Shown here: positions 52,146 through 62,741 of the stretch, piece after piece
How positions within the stretch are numbered: the first letter of the stretch is position 1
Layout: each line of letters starts with the position of its first letter
Assembly (NCBI GenBank): GCA_002049455.2
Contig: KV919071.1
Coordinates: 1 to 64,000 of the forward strand
Source of the DNA: Porphyra umbilicalis
Taxonomy: Eukaryota > Rhodophyta > Bangiophyceae > Bangiales > Bangiaceae
Length of the DNA stretch: 64,000 nt
Direction: 5' to 3'
Notes under the pieces: model-generated
The model's database searches: none
The model's input: only the letters and a program-made list of their open reading frames with translations
What the model was told of the DNA's origin: nothing
Position numbers and translations under genes: made by a program

Positions 52146-54496
52146 ACTGAAAACGCGTTCGCGGAAATACCCTGGACTTGTTTACAACGTGCGAAGCAGC
52201 CGCAACCACCCCCCTCGCGCGGCCGCGCATCCTCGGCAAACAAGCCACCGCCAACAAGCACCGCCGCCGCCGCCGCCCACGCCGCCGCCGTCACCGCCGC
52301 GCCTCCCCCCCCCAGCCACAAGCAGATGAATACCCTCGCACCTCCAGACGTGCACACCGCCGCCGGCCTGCCGTCGCACCCGTCCCGGTCGCCACGGCCG
52401 CGGCAGTTGGGCGCCGCCGCCGCTGCCGCAGGCAGGCCGCCATCGAACTCCGCGCCACAGCCCCCCACCGGCGCTTCGGCGGCGGTGCGCACGCCCGCTA
52501 GCGGCGGCAGCGGCGACGGTGGGGCCATGGACCACAGCCCGCCGCCGCCGCCGCCGCCGTCGCAGCCACCACCCGTCGCAGTCGCGGCGACGGCGGGCGC
52601 GACAGCGGCGGCAGCCGCGGCAGGGGAGGCGGTGGTGGCGCTGCCGGCGCCCTTCCTCGCTCCCAACGGCGGCGGAGCTTGTCCCCCGTCAGACAGTGGC
52701 GGGGGCGAGGATTGGGGGGGCACCACAACGGGCGGGGCCGCCGTCAACGCTGCCGCCGCGTCGGCGCGGGGGCGGCGGCGCCTCGGACCATGCCACATCG
52801 CGCGCGACGGGCGGTGCGGCCGCCGGCGGGGACACCCACACGCGCGCGCGGGGCGGTGGGTGGGGCTGGTCGCCTCGTCGGCGCGGCGGCCGACCGCGCC
52901 CCGGTTGTGTTGGTCGCGGCGGTCGCGCACGGACGCGCGCGCGAGGGGTGTGTCGGGCGTGTGCGGCCGCCGCGGTGGTGACCCCGACGACAGCGGTGGT
53001 GCGGCCATCGGCAGCTCCCGCCGGCCGTCCGGGAGCCCTCTCCTCCAGGACGATGGGTCGCGAGCGTCTGCTTGAAAAATTCGAACAGAATGTGCCTTGA
53101 TTGTCCCGTGGAGCGCCATCGACGGACTTAACCACAAAATTCCCTGGACTTTAGTCTAGGGTGCTTTCTCACACCCACACGTCGAAAAAAAGTCCTTTTT
53201 TCTAGTGCACGTTGCGGGAGTACTTAAAAAAACGTTTTTGGCGGTCCGTTTGGCTCCCTACGCCGTTGGAGGACGTCCCCCGGCGCTTTCTTGACTATGG
53301 GAACATGCGCCGGGGCTGTCCGCATCTTTCTGTGAAGTTGCTAGAGGTGGCGACGTCTTCATTGCCCGTACGGTCCGCGGAAGCAGAATCGTGGTTAAAA
53401 AGGTGCGTGAGGGCAGGTGCGGCGTTTACGGGGTCGTGGGGGCAGGTGGACGCGGCCACGAACGGCCATGATGTCGCAATTCCGCGGTAGTTGGCCAGAA
53501 TCGGGCTCTGCGGGCCCTGTGGGAGACGTCGGTTTTGATTTTTCAAACAGGGGGTCGTGTCGGCGCTGAATGCGCTGCGGCCTGCGTGGTCGCGTCCCTT
53601 CCCGCAACACCCGCGCGCGGCGGGTGGGGACGGCGGCCACCGCCGCTAGCGGTGTTGCCGCCGCGCCTGCCGCCGACGCGGCGGTAAGCAGTGGACGACC
53701 GTGCGCACGACGCGCGCCCGCACACGGCAGCGAGTGGCGCCCGCGGCCGCGGCGGCCGCGGCCGCGGCGGTGCCGGCGGCGGCGGCGGCGGCGGCATGGC
53801 ACCCCTGCTATTTTCTCGCCCCACCCCGCCGCCCGCTCCCCCGTGCCATCGACGGCTTCTTCCCCCCCCTCCCCCTCTGTGGCCCCACATACCCCCCCCT
53901 CCCCATCCACCGCGTCGCCGCCGCGCACGTGCGCATCGTGCAGCTCGGCCTCGAGTCTGCGCTGCGGCAAGCGACGACTGCCCAGCCAGCGTCCGTCGGT
54001 GGTTGCTCGGATGGTGGCGGTCGTGCCTCGGTGGCAGCCGCCGCCCGCAACGGCGGTGGCGGCCGCTGCTGACCCTCCGGTGGGTGCGGCAGGAGCCCCT
54101 CGCGGCGATCACCTACCCCCCCTCGGAGGAAGACAAAACGCTGGTCGTCGAGGAGCGTGCGGGCGGCCGCTACCCACCAGTGGGCGGGTACCCCCCCGAC
54201 GGCAGCAGCTGCCGCTCGTGCGGGCCGCGGTGGACGCCGCGGCGGCGGTGGGCGGGGCGCCCCCTACGCCAGCAAGCGGTGGTCACGTCGGCGACCGCCA
54301 CCACCGCCGCCATGGCCGTCTTCCTCGTCTCCTTTTTTCTGATCTCCCGCTCGTACGTGCGCTCCCAAGCGGCGCCGGTCGTGCAGGCGACGCTCACCCG
54401 GGAGGCGGTGCTCGACTTGCCTATGTATCTTTCGTCGTGTGAAAACAGTTCGATCGTTTTGCAAGTCCAGGGTGTTTTCGCGAACGCGCTTTCAGT
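52146..54496. mobile_element. 2.35-kb element bounded by 35-base terminal inverted repeats
   Basis: 52146-52180 and 54462-54496 are reverse complements at 32 of 35 positions; all three mismatches are transitions. Both begin ACTGAAA, contain CGCGTTCGCG and end ACCCTGGACTTG. The interior is GC-rich. Its longest frames (minus 53137-52139; plus 53691-54539 with a membrane-span-like AMAVFLVSFFLISRSYV) are not recognisable as transposases, and both simply run into the repeats (QGISANAFSVT, QGVFANALSVQS). No clean target duplication: TA-like bases flank both ends but not symmetrically. Most likely a non-autonomous DNA transposon; family not assigned. Confidence 0.6.
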
Positions 54497-55261
54497 ACAG
54501 TCCACGCGTCTGACCAGATCGACGTTTCCGGGGGTCTGAACGCACCACCCTCATTCTGAGGCAACTGACCCGGACATCCTACGAAAAGCGACGTACGGCG
54601 TCCGTATGACCGCGGCTGACATGCTACAAACGAGAAAAGCTACAGAAAGTGCTGGACGCATGTTGCGCACCGAACCATGCCCAAAGGACCCGCAGCAGTG
54701 ATCGATACACTGCGTACCGCCCGAAAAGGTGTGCACACGGGGCCAACCGCAAGTACTCCCGCGCGTGCACTGGAGAAAAAAAAAGTTATGTGTGTGACCC
54801 CATGTAGGGTTGCTCAGAACGCCCGGGGCGTCGTTAAGGGCGTCGTTAAGGGCGTCACCAGGGCGTCATTTGGGCGTCGCGCGCCCCTGACGCCCCAACT
54901 CAGAAGGGCGTCAGCAAGGCGTCGCGAAGAGACAGTTTTCATGGGGGTCTACATGATTCAGCAGGCGGCTGTGCACCTTGGTTGGGGACAGGCACCCAGT
55001 CTTGACACAGAAAATGACATATGAGTGCACAGTATGGGTGCCACTTTTATCACCTTGTGAATACTGAGGGTGCTACTTGGGGCGTCGTAAGGGCGTTTTG
55101 GCTGCCTAATGGGGCGTCAGTAAGGCGTCTTATCCGTCGCGCGCCCCTGACGCCCCCGAAATAGGGGCGTCGTGTGCAACCCTAACCCCATGCGCATGTT
55201 GATAAGTACCCTAGACTAAAGTCCATGGAATAAGTACCCCTAGACTAAGGCACAGGGAATT
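53138..55261. repeat. Second pair of inverted repeats, overlapping the first
   Basis: 53138-53166 matches the reverse complement of 55205-55229 (23 of 25) and of 55231-55261 (about 24 of 29). The core CCCTGGACTTTAGTCTAGGG is itself an imperfect palindrome. The right end therefore carries two tandem copies. The pair interleaves with, rather than nests inside, the 52146/54496 pair, and all share the string CCCTGGACTT, which suggests one family with a composite or rearranged structure. Confidence 0.5.
54805..55184. mobile_element. hAT-type MITE with exact 8-base target duplication
   Basis: 380 bases. The left end TAGGGTTGCTCAGAACGCCC and the right end read inward TAGGGTTGCACACGACGCCC agree at 17 of 20. 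ACCCCATG is present on both sides (54797-54804 and 55185-55192), the 8-base duplication made by hAT transposases, and TAGGGTTGC is a typical hAT terminus. There is no coding capacity; the interior is made of repeated GGGCGTC motifs in both orientations, near both ends. It lies inside the 53138-55261 inverted-repeat interval, so it inserted later. Confidence 0.9.
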
Positions 55262-55955
55262 GTTGTAATAAATAGTGTTTTGACAATTCATCCTTTTGGT
55301 CCTCCTGTCGTCGGAAAACCGCTTCTTCTTCTGCACGAGGAATTCCTCGTGCTTTCCGGAAAGGCACGTCCTGTAACCAGGGTACAAGTGCCTTCATTGC
55401 ATGGGTGCTGTGTTGTCATGTTATGGTCGTTGCGCCAAAAGCTGGACAGTCCCAGACAGGCGGATCGACGTTTGGGCCAATCAAACGCACAAAGGCGCCT
55501 CTTTGACAGGCCTGGACTCTCCACTTTTTGGCGGAACGACAATATGCCTCCCTCATGTGCCTCGAGGCGCGAAACCAGGGCATCACGTGTAAAAGGCGGC
55601 AGCTTTGCCACTGACCAGGGACAGTATTTGCCATTGATTGCACAGGTTAGTCGGCTGCCGTCCGTCACCACGAGCATATTGTACCCCTGTGCACCGCACG
55701 ACTTCCGGTTCTCTGCCAGGACAGCGTAGTACGACTTCATACGGCACTGCTCTCGTCCGACCTAGTACCAGTCTCTTGTACTGGCCGTCACCATCAGCAC
55801 CCAACGTTTGCACCGGCCCGTTCCCACGCCCCAACCCCTCGTGGCGGCCTCGGGCGCGTGCATCCCACCGCCCCTGCCCCTGCCACCTCGCCCATTCACG
55901 TCGACGCCCGCCACAGCACCCTAACCCTAACCCGAACCCTCGGGGAAATGGCCAC
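55185..55955. other. Intergenic, probably decayed repeat
   Basis: Contains the right-hand inverted repeats described above, then 480 bases of moderate GC. A short telomere-like string (CCCTAACCCTAACCC, 55919-55933) lies close to the end of the next gene. No intact gene. Confidence 0.4.
55288..55740 (-). pseudogene. Possible DDE transposase fragment
   Basis: A 150-codon minus frame containing GYNMLVVTDGSRLTCAINGK and YCPWSVAKLPPF. The order 'N-x-x-V-V-x-D...W/P-G/W-S-V' loosely resembles the central beta-strands of Harbinger-type DDE domains. No second or third catalytic residue is identifiable and the opposite strand is also open, so this is a weak call. Confidence 0.18.
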
Positions 55956-56230
55956 TCACGCGTGCCCCCCCCCGTGGCGCTTGACCCCCCCCGTGGCGAC
56001 CGGCACCACCGGCGGCGGTGGCGCCGTCTGCGCGCCCAGCCGCCCGCTCTGCGTGCGGAAAAAGTGATGAAACGCGTCGGGGCGGTCGGCCGCCCCCCCC
56101 CCATCCTCGGGCGCGCCGACCACTCGGGCGGCGGCGCCGTCGGCAACCTCGTCGAGCCGGTCGCGGCTGAGCTTGGCACCCCGGCGGGAAGAGAGGGAGC
56201 GCCGACGCCGCCCGACACCGCCGCCGCCGC

Positions 56231-56261
<31 letters not shown>

Positions 56262-56613
56262 CGACGCGGCCGACGAGGAGCGGGAGCGGTGGCGCCCGAG
56301 CGACACGGGCGGCGGCGGCACGCGGTCCGTGCCGACTTCGTCAACGACCAGGTGCCGCCCGTTCCACGTCGGCGGCACCAGCGGCGCGCCGCTGCCGAGC
56401 CGCCGCAGCGCGTCTGGGGAGAGCTCCAACGCTGCCACGCCGCCGACGGCGGCGGCCGTGGCGGGCGGGGGGGTGGGGGGGGGGGACGCCACCCCCACCG
56501 GGGGAGGTCGGCTCGGGCGGCGGCGACGGCGGGGTGGCGCCCGAAAAGTGGACGGCCGACCGCCGGCCGTGGCGGGTGTGGAGCATCGCCGATGGCGCCG
56601 TCGTGCGGTCCAT
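55956..56613 (-). CDS. Hypothetical protein, low-complexity, frame broken at a C-run
   Basis: ATG at 56613 (MDRTTAPSAMLHTRHGRRSA) gives VHFSGATPPSPPPEPTSPGG. After the homopolymer at about 56468-56490 the sensible frame continues AVGGVAALELSPDALRRLGS, GRHLVVDEVGTDRVPPPPVS, a glycine run, then SLSSRRGAKLSRDRLDEVAD and RPDAFHHFFRTQSGRLGAQT to the stop at 55956. About 218 residues. No known domain. The basic/serine-arginine middle (GRHRSRSSSAASG) would fit a nuclear protein. Confidence 0.45.
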
Positions 56614-58534
56614 GGGAGGGAGCCGGGAGGGGCGGTGGGGGGGGGGGGGGGGTTGGTGGAGGAACAACGCCCCGCAGCGGGAGAAAGGGAGTGCGTACAA
56701 GAGTTGGGAGGCGGGTGGAGGGAAAGCGCAAAGGAGGCAGGAGCGACGACGCCGCCGGCCGTGCCCGTGTCGGCGTCACCCACGGCACCGACGCCCGTGC
56801 GACCGCCACCTTGCCCAGACCGCTCGCACGCGTCGCGGCCGCGGGGGGTGCCCCGGGCTCGGCAGACGGGGAAGCTCGGCGCGTGCGTGGCAGGCGCCGA
56901 GCCGCCGGGCGGGGGCGGGGGCGGCCAGAGGCGCCATGGGCGGCGGTGCCTGCACAGGTGGCCACGGGCGCGGGGAGGGCCGGCCGCGGCGCGCGTGGCG
57001 GTTTGGCAGCGGGCGACGGGACCGGGGCGCCTGCGGGGTGGATGACCCCTCACGATGCGGAACCGTTTTTATTGGCATGGGGAAGAAAGTACGCACAATT
57101 GTGGTTTCTTGTAGTGGCCTTGATGTGTACTTGACATGGGGAAAGAGCCAGCACGACGTGCTGGTTTGTTTTTTAAACGCGCCAGCGACCAGCCACGCGA
57201 GCGTCCCCTCGCGTGCACCGCCGGTACCGGCACCACAGCACAGGAAGCTTTATCCTGAGCGATCGATTCTCAGATTTTTTGCGCAACTATGTCTTGAGCC
57301 CGGCTGAAGATATTTCGTGGCCAGATCAGCACCATATTGTCTGTTCCCAATGTCGCGCAGACATAGCTCGGTCAGGGCAATAATGTCTTTCAAGCTCCTG
57401 CTGGGACAGCAAGCGCCAGTGCACTGGCTAGTGAGAGACACAGGATCAGCTACAGCTGATGCTGTTCGTGGAGGAGGTGTGCTACTTTACTGCGTGATGG
57501 GGGCTATGTTACCGGTTGTTGATTTCGAGCTATCCCTGGACGGCGGACCCCCCTCTCAGAACCTGTGTGACGCGGTGTCCCTGTCAGTCGCTGTTAGTTC
57601 ACAGTGCGGGGAGGCGCTTCCGGATGCACGGATATCCGTGCCGCCGACGGTGTTGCTCGCCATCAGGAAGAGCGGCTTGCGGCAAAGAGCGTGCGTGACT
57701 TGCTGGTGACGCCAGTGGCGTGGCTCTGCGTGGCTCTGCGTGAGGTGCTTGTAGACCGCGTGGAGTGGCGGTGCGTGTGAAGGCTTGGCTTTTTGGCGAG
57801 TATCTTGTGGTGTATATAGTGAGGTGCGGTGGTGACTCGCTTCTTTTGTACTGCGAGTTCAGCCGACGCTGCAGCTGGTCTTCGTCTTCGTCCCTTTTAT
57901 CTAACTCTTCTCCGCTGTGTTTGTCCCTGGCCTTGTATGTGTTTTGCATGATCAGTCGACTGTATGACTCTGTGATGGCTCAGTTCCTGGAGCCGACGTC
58001 CTATGACGCGGTGAGCATCTGGTGAAGCAGAGACTGGGTGAGGGGAGCGGGGGGGATGGCAAGGGCGGAGGTAGTTAGAGCTCGGAGGGAGTGGTGGCGC
58101 TGGGAGAGAGGTGGCATTGGGAGGGGAAGGTGGCGAGGGGCGAGGGAGTTGGCGAGGGTGGCGAGGGGGAGTGGTAGTATCATGAACACGACGCGCTTTC
58201 AAGCGTATACTGTCACATGTATTATCTCTTCGATCAGACATTCCAAACACTGTCATGAGTTTCCGACAACTGTATTCGTCTACGATGCTTCCGGTATGTG
58301 ATATTGAGATCTCTTTGTGTGATAGTTTCTGTTATATCTTTGAAGAGTGGGTCACAGACATCCCAGTTCGTCTTGGCCACATACGAGAAGTGCCTTTTGA
58401 GCCCCCATTTTCCGGTCCTGTGCCCACGGGCTGCCCACGGCGGCGAGGCGCACGCCGCCCCCCCCCTACCACCGCGGCACCGACCTTTGACGTGCCTGTC
58501 CGCTGGGTGACTGCTTCCCGGGTACAGTGGCGAC
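56614..58534. other. Intergenic, 1.9 kb
   Basis: GC-rich up to about 57050, then clearly AT-richer (57050-58400). Frames are short and overlapping with no domains. 58040-58180 is a purine-rich tract of GAGGGAG-type repeats. The region upstream of 58535 should carry the promoter of the membrane-protein gene. Confidence 0.35.
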
Positions 58535-58882
58535 GATGGCGGTCCGTGGGTTGCTCTCCCGCCTCGTGACGACGGTGCCGACGGCGGCGGTCTTTGCGCT
58601 CGCTTCCCGCCTCCCCCGATCGGCCACCACCCGCCTGTCGCTGTTGCTGCTCATCCGCGCGACGCTGTCGGCGGTGCCGACGCCATCGGCCACCGCCTCT
58701 TCCCTGCTCTCTACCGTTGCGTACAGCGTGCAGGGCACCCTCCTGGCGGCGGCCGCGTCGTCGACCATCCGCGCCGCGCTGCCGCCGTGGGTGCTCTCCC
58801 TCCTCACCTGGGTCGGCTCGTCCACCCCCGGCCCGCTGTCGTCTGTCACTGGCGGCGGGTCGTTTCCGTCGCCTGGCGCCTC

Positions 58883-58924
<42 letters not shown>

Positions 58925-59848
58925 CCTCGACACGGCCGTCGCCGCGTATGAGGTGGCGTTCGTCGCCGCCGCGCAAGTCGCCTCCATCTTTGAAGTCCCC
59001 ATCCTCGTCCACGCGGTGATGGCCACCACCCGTGCGGCGCTGGCGGCCATGCACGGGGCGGGCAGCCGCGCCGGTGCGACGGCGGGCAAGGCGGGCCTCC
59101 TGGTCGTTGCCGCCGCCGCCTACGCGCTCGCGGCGGCGGGGTTGACGCTCCTCCGCACCGCCCTGCCGGGCGTTGGCGTGGCGGCAGTCGCCACCGCCGT
59201 GGCGGTCGTGACGGCCGCGAGCGTCGGCGTGGATGTCGGCAACATTGTCGACGGGGGGGTGCTCAGCGCCTACATTGTGGCGCTCGCGTTCGCGGGGGTG
59301 GTGGAGGAGGGGGCGCTGCAGCCGCGCCCGTCGCCCGCCTACGTTTTGCTGCTTGGTGGCAGGGGGGCGTCGGCGTGGGGGGGAGGGGGGGGGGGGCCTT
59401 TTGGGGGGGGGGAGGGCGCGAGTGGCTCCTCGCCGCCTCGTTGCTCGCCGCCGCCGCCGCCGCCGCGCACGCGCCGGTGCTCCTCGCGGCCATCACGGAG
59501 GGGGACGACGCTGGGGCGGCGGCGCCCGCGCAGGCCGCCGCTGGTGGGGACGGCGCCAGCGGCGGCGGCGGCGGCGGCGGCGGTTGGGCCGACGTTGCCC
59601 TCGCCGCCACCGGCGTCGTCGTTGTGACCTTTCGCGTGCTCGTCTGGCAAACCGCCGTCCGCCGCGCCGAGTACGTGCCGACGGTCGTGCGCGGGGCGCA
59701 GGTGGTCGGCGCCGCCGTCCTCTACGCCCTCTTCCTCGCCATTGAGGCGCGGGAGGAGGCGGCCGAGGCGCGCGCGGCGGCCGCGCAGCAGCGGGCGGCC
59801 GACGCCCAGGCGGCGGCGGCGAGGAAACGGCGCGAGGAGTTTTTCTAA
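58535..59848 (+). CDS. Multi-pass membrane protein of unknown function
   Basis: ATG at 58535 (MAVRGLLSRLVTTVPTAAVF). Hydrophobic segments include TRLSLLLLIRATLSAV, STIRAALPPWVLSLLTWVG, LDTAVAAYEVAFVAAAQVAS, LLVVAAAAYALAAAGLTLLR, VGVAAVATAVAVVTAASVGV and VLSAYIVALAFAGVV. After the G-run at about 59390-59413 the frame continues REWLLAASLLAAAAAAAHAP, LAATGVVVVTFRVLVWQTAV and VVGAAVLYALFLAIEAREEA. That is roughly eight to nine spans, ending in a helical alanine/arginine tail (AQQRAADAQAAAARKRREEF) that is probably cytoplasmic. The glycine run at about residues 110-130 is low-complexity. The family is not recognised; transporter or ER/plastid envelope protein are both possible. Confidence 0.65.
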
Positions 59849-60325
59849 GCGCGCCCCGCGCCTTGTCCATTGGCAGCGTGGCTGGGGGGGGGGGGGGGGC
59901 ACGCCCGCGGGGTGGGGGGCGCCGCCGAGGCCAGACGTGGTGCGGTCGGCCGTGCCGGCGTGGCGAGGGGGGGGGTCCCGCCGCGCGGGGGGCGGCCGTC
60001 GGCTGGCGGGGTGGGGGCGGCCGCCGGAGTGGCAAACGCGGCGCTCGTGCCGTGGCGCCCCGCGCCGCGCCTCGGCGGCGGTGGGGGTGTGGCGTCAGGG
60101 GCGCCCGCACGGCGGGCGGGGGTGGCCTGCGCGTGCGAATTCGAGGCGCCCACCCGCGGTCGCCCGCCGTCGCGGCAACGAGGGGCCGTCGGCACGCGCG
60201 CGCGCGGCAGCCGGCGCGTTCCATCGCGACTTGGGGGGGGCGGCACTGGCGCCTGTGCGTCGTACGAGGCACGCCACGGTGAGGGGAGGAAGCAAAAAGG
60301 CACGCCATTTTTACAACTCGAGGCG
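59849..60325. other. Short intergenic between convergent genes
   Basis: About 480 GC-rich bases with a G-run at 59885-59899. Overlapping frames on both strands only. It holds the two 3' ends. Confidence 0.35.
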
Positions 60326-61534
60326 CTATGATCGTCTTGGCAACGAGGCGGACGAGGGCGGGGCCATGGCAGACCGACTCGCCACTCCAAACGGCGGGGG
60401 GGACACAAACGCACGCCCGCGCTGGGGTAGGGGCGACGTTGCCGCCGACGATGCCGCCGACAGCGCCGGCGACACGGCGTCGGTAAAGGCATCGTCCGGG
60501 TCCGCCCCGTCAAAGTCCATCAGCGGCATCCCGTCGGCCGCGTCGTCGGGGTGTATGGACGTTGGCAGCGACTCCCGGTCCCCGCCGCCGGCCGCCCGCC
60601 GGTCCGACCGCAAGTACACATAGTACCCAATGCCGACGTGACACAACAGAAAGCCGACCGAGTTGAGGAGGCTCAGGTGGTCGTGGAAAAAGACGACCGC
60701 GCCGCCAATCGTCAGCAGCTCCTTAAAGACGGCGGCCACGGAGAGGGCGAGGGAGCTCGTGTCGCGTACCAGGGAGTACTCGCTGATCAATAACAAAAAG
60801 ACAAACGTGGCAACGACACTGAGCACGCCGGCGATGCGTAGGACTTGCACCACCTCCGTGTCGGCCACGTAGGCAGCGACGTGGCGGCCCTCCAGGCCCG
60901 CCGCAAACGGCAGCACAAACAGCGCCGTCGCCGGGGCGGTGTAGAGGGTGGCCGTCAGCGGGGGCATCGGCTCCTCCCCCATGCCGTGCAGCAGCACGTG
61001 CGTGAGGGCGAGTCGAAAGCCGCCCAGCGCCGTCGCAGACAGCTGCAGCAGGAAGCCCGACAGCACAAAGTCGACTTCGCCAAACGCGGCGAGCCCCACC
61101 CCGCCAGAGATGATGAGGAGCGCCACAAAGAGGGGGCACGTAAACACCTCCACGCCAAAGGCGAGCCCCCAGAGCATGACAAACACGGGCGAGGCGCCCT
61201 TGAGGATGGTCCCAAACGAGACGGTGAGAATCTTGAGGGCCATGTTGGAAAACCCAATCTCCATCGCCGTACACAGCCCGATGGGGACGACGTAGCCTTT
61301 GAGCTGCGCCGCCGTCAGGGGCGCCGGCCGGAAGCGCGGGAGCCGCGTCACCACCACCGCCCACACCGACGTGATGCTGTTGCTGACGAGGAGGATGGTG
61401 AGGGGGAAGGGGAAGGAGCCAGAGCCCGACAGGGCCCACTTGAGGATGAGGATGACCGACGCGGAGAGGCTATAGTACAGGCCGAGCACCAGGATCGTGC
61501 GCCACAGGGGCGGTTGGGGTGCCATGGCAGGCAT
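60326..61534 (-). CDS. Triose-phosphate/nucleotide-sugar transporter family protein (TPT/DMT)
   Basis: 402 residues, single exon, start MPAMAPQPPLWRTILVLGLY at 61534 (a second Met three residues on). About ten membrane spans in two halves: LGLYYSLSASVILILKWALS, FPLTILLVSNSITSVWAVVV, GYVVPIGLCTAMEIGFSNMA, FGTILKGASPVFVMLWGLAF, CPLFVALLIISGGVGLAAFG, FLLQLSATALGGFRLALTHV, ATLYTAPATALFVLPFAAGL, GVLSVVATFVFLLLISEYSL, LALSVAAVFKELLTIGGAVV and LNSVGFLLCHVGIGYYVYLR. The K-G-A-S-P-V and F-K-E-L-L-T-I elements are typical of the TPT domain. A cytosolic acidic tail of about 90 residues follows. Without a transit peptide, a Golgi/ER location like SLC35C2/KT-type members is more likely than the plastid envelope. 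The substrate is not predictable from sequence. Confidence 0.85.
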   Translation of the reverse strand: MPAMAPQPPLWRTILVLGLYYSLSASVILILKWALSGSGSFPFPLTILLVSNSITSVWAVVVTRLPRFRPAPLTAAQLKGYVVPIGLCTAMEIGFSNMALKILTVSFGTILKGASPVFVMLWGLAFGVEVFTCPLFVALLIISGGVGLAAFGEVDFVLSGFLLQLSATALGGFRLALTHVLLHGMGEEPMPPLTATLYTAPATALFVLPFAAGLEGRHVAAYVADTEVVQVLRIAGVLSVVATFVFLLLISEYSLVRDTSSLALSVAAVFKELLTIGGAVVFFHDHLSLLNSVGFLLCHVGIGYYVYLRSDRRAAGGGDRESLPTSIHPDDAADGMPLMDFDGADPDDAFTDAVSPALSAASSAATSPLPQRGRAFVSPPPFGVASRSAMAPPSSASLPRRS

Positions 61535-62741
61535 TCAAGGGGGCCGACACCCCGAGGGGGGGTGGGGGTGGGGGTGGGGGTGTGGGCGGGCAGGCGCCGA
61601 CCAGACGCGGCCGACGTGCGCCGTCAACGACGCATTCGGCGAGCGGCGGCGCCACGGCGGGGTGGCCGCAGGTGGGGCGTTGGCCGCGGCGCACGGACAC
61701 ACCGCCACCGCCGACGCCGCACAAGCGCCTGGGCCTCGACGCGGGGCGCCGCGGCAACGCCCTACAGCAGATAAAGGTCCTCACTGCCGCATTCGTGGGT
61801 CGAGGGAGCGCATGTGACCATAGCGGGCACAGTGACGGCGGGCAGGAGGGCGCCCGCGCAGCTGCAGGCACCGATGCAGCGGGCAACAGACCTGGAGCGA
61901 GGGGCGGGCCTTGCGCCACCGCTACTCGAAGCAGACTTCGAACGCGCTCAGGCCGAATTCTCCGTCGCACCGGATGTACCTTTTCAACGAAAGTGGCACC
62001 AATTTGATAGGTTTTGCATTGTATGACAGATTTTCTGTAGAATCATTTACTCTAAGGGGACTACAAATGATCAATGTTGTATATTTTATCAGTTTTTGTT
62101 GACCCTTGCTGTACGTGTAATTCACACGTGCAGAGACGATCCTGCGGCACTTGTGTAACAGGGTCTTTTGCACGGCAGGCTGCACCCGCCGTTGGGAGGC
62201 CTGGCACTCGTCGTTGCTGTCAGAGGCGACCAGCGCGGCCTACTCTGGGTCCACAACCGCTGCTGCCGAGGGCCCGGAAGCGGGTGACACTGGATCGCCC
62301 CGTGTGTGGCGCGCCGGCCCAGCGACGCCCACCCCCGCGTGGGTGGGCGCGCCGGTGGGGTGCGCCGCGCGGGACGGGCGGACCCCTCGTTGTCGGCCCG
62401 TGGGTGAGGGGGCCACCCCCTGTTTGGCCGCCCCTGCTGCCCACAGTGCACTGTCACTTTAGTGACGTGCACGCCGCAGACCGTGCTGCCACCTCGCTGC
62501 TGGCGGCGTGAGTGTCTGCGTTTCCTCCACGCCCACTTCGCACCGTGCCCTCCCGACCCCCCCTCCTCCGCCGTCGTGCTCCACCGCGCGGACCTCCTGA
62601 GCATCTCTATTTTGTTGTGGTGGTTGCCCCCCCTCCCCTTCCCCACTTCCCTCGTCCCACTTTCCTCTCTGCCACTGTGGTGGAGCCTCCTCCCGCTCGA
62701 CCTTGACGCACCCCAACGCCCCGCGCCCCCTTTCCACCGCA
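61535..62741. promoter_or_regulatory. Divergent intergenic region
   Basis: 1.2 kb between the transporter (-) and the type I membrane protein (+). It has a GGGGGT-type repeat just upstream of the transporter start (61555-61585) and an AT-rich island at 61975-62110. The final 150 bases are C/T-rich, like other leaders here. No gene. Confidence 0.4.

Noticed and set aside
52139-53137. A 332-codon minus-strand frame with a membrane-like segment
   Set aside because: Low-complexity, ends inside the terminal inverted repeat, and a comparable frame ends in the opposite repeat; most likely a by-product of the repeat sequence.
55919-55933. CCCTAACCCTAACCC telomere-like string
   Set aside because: Only two and a half units, in the middle of a gene-bearing region; too short to call an interstitial telomere.
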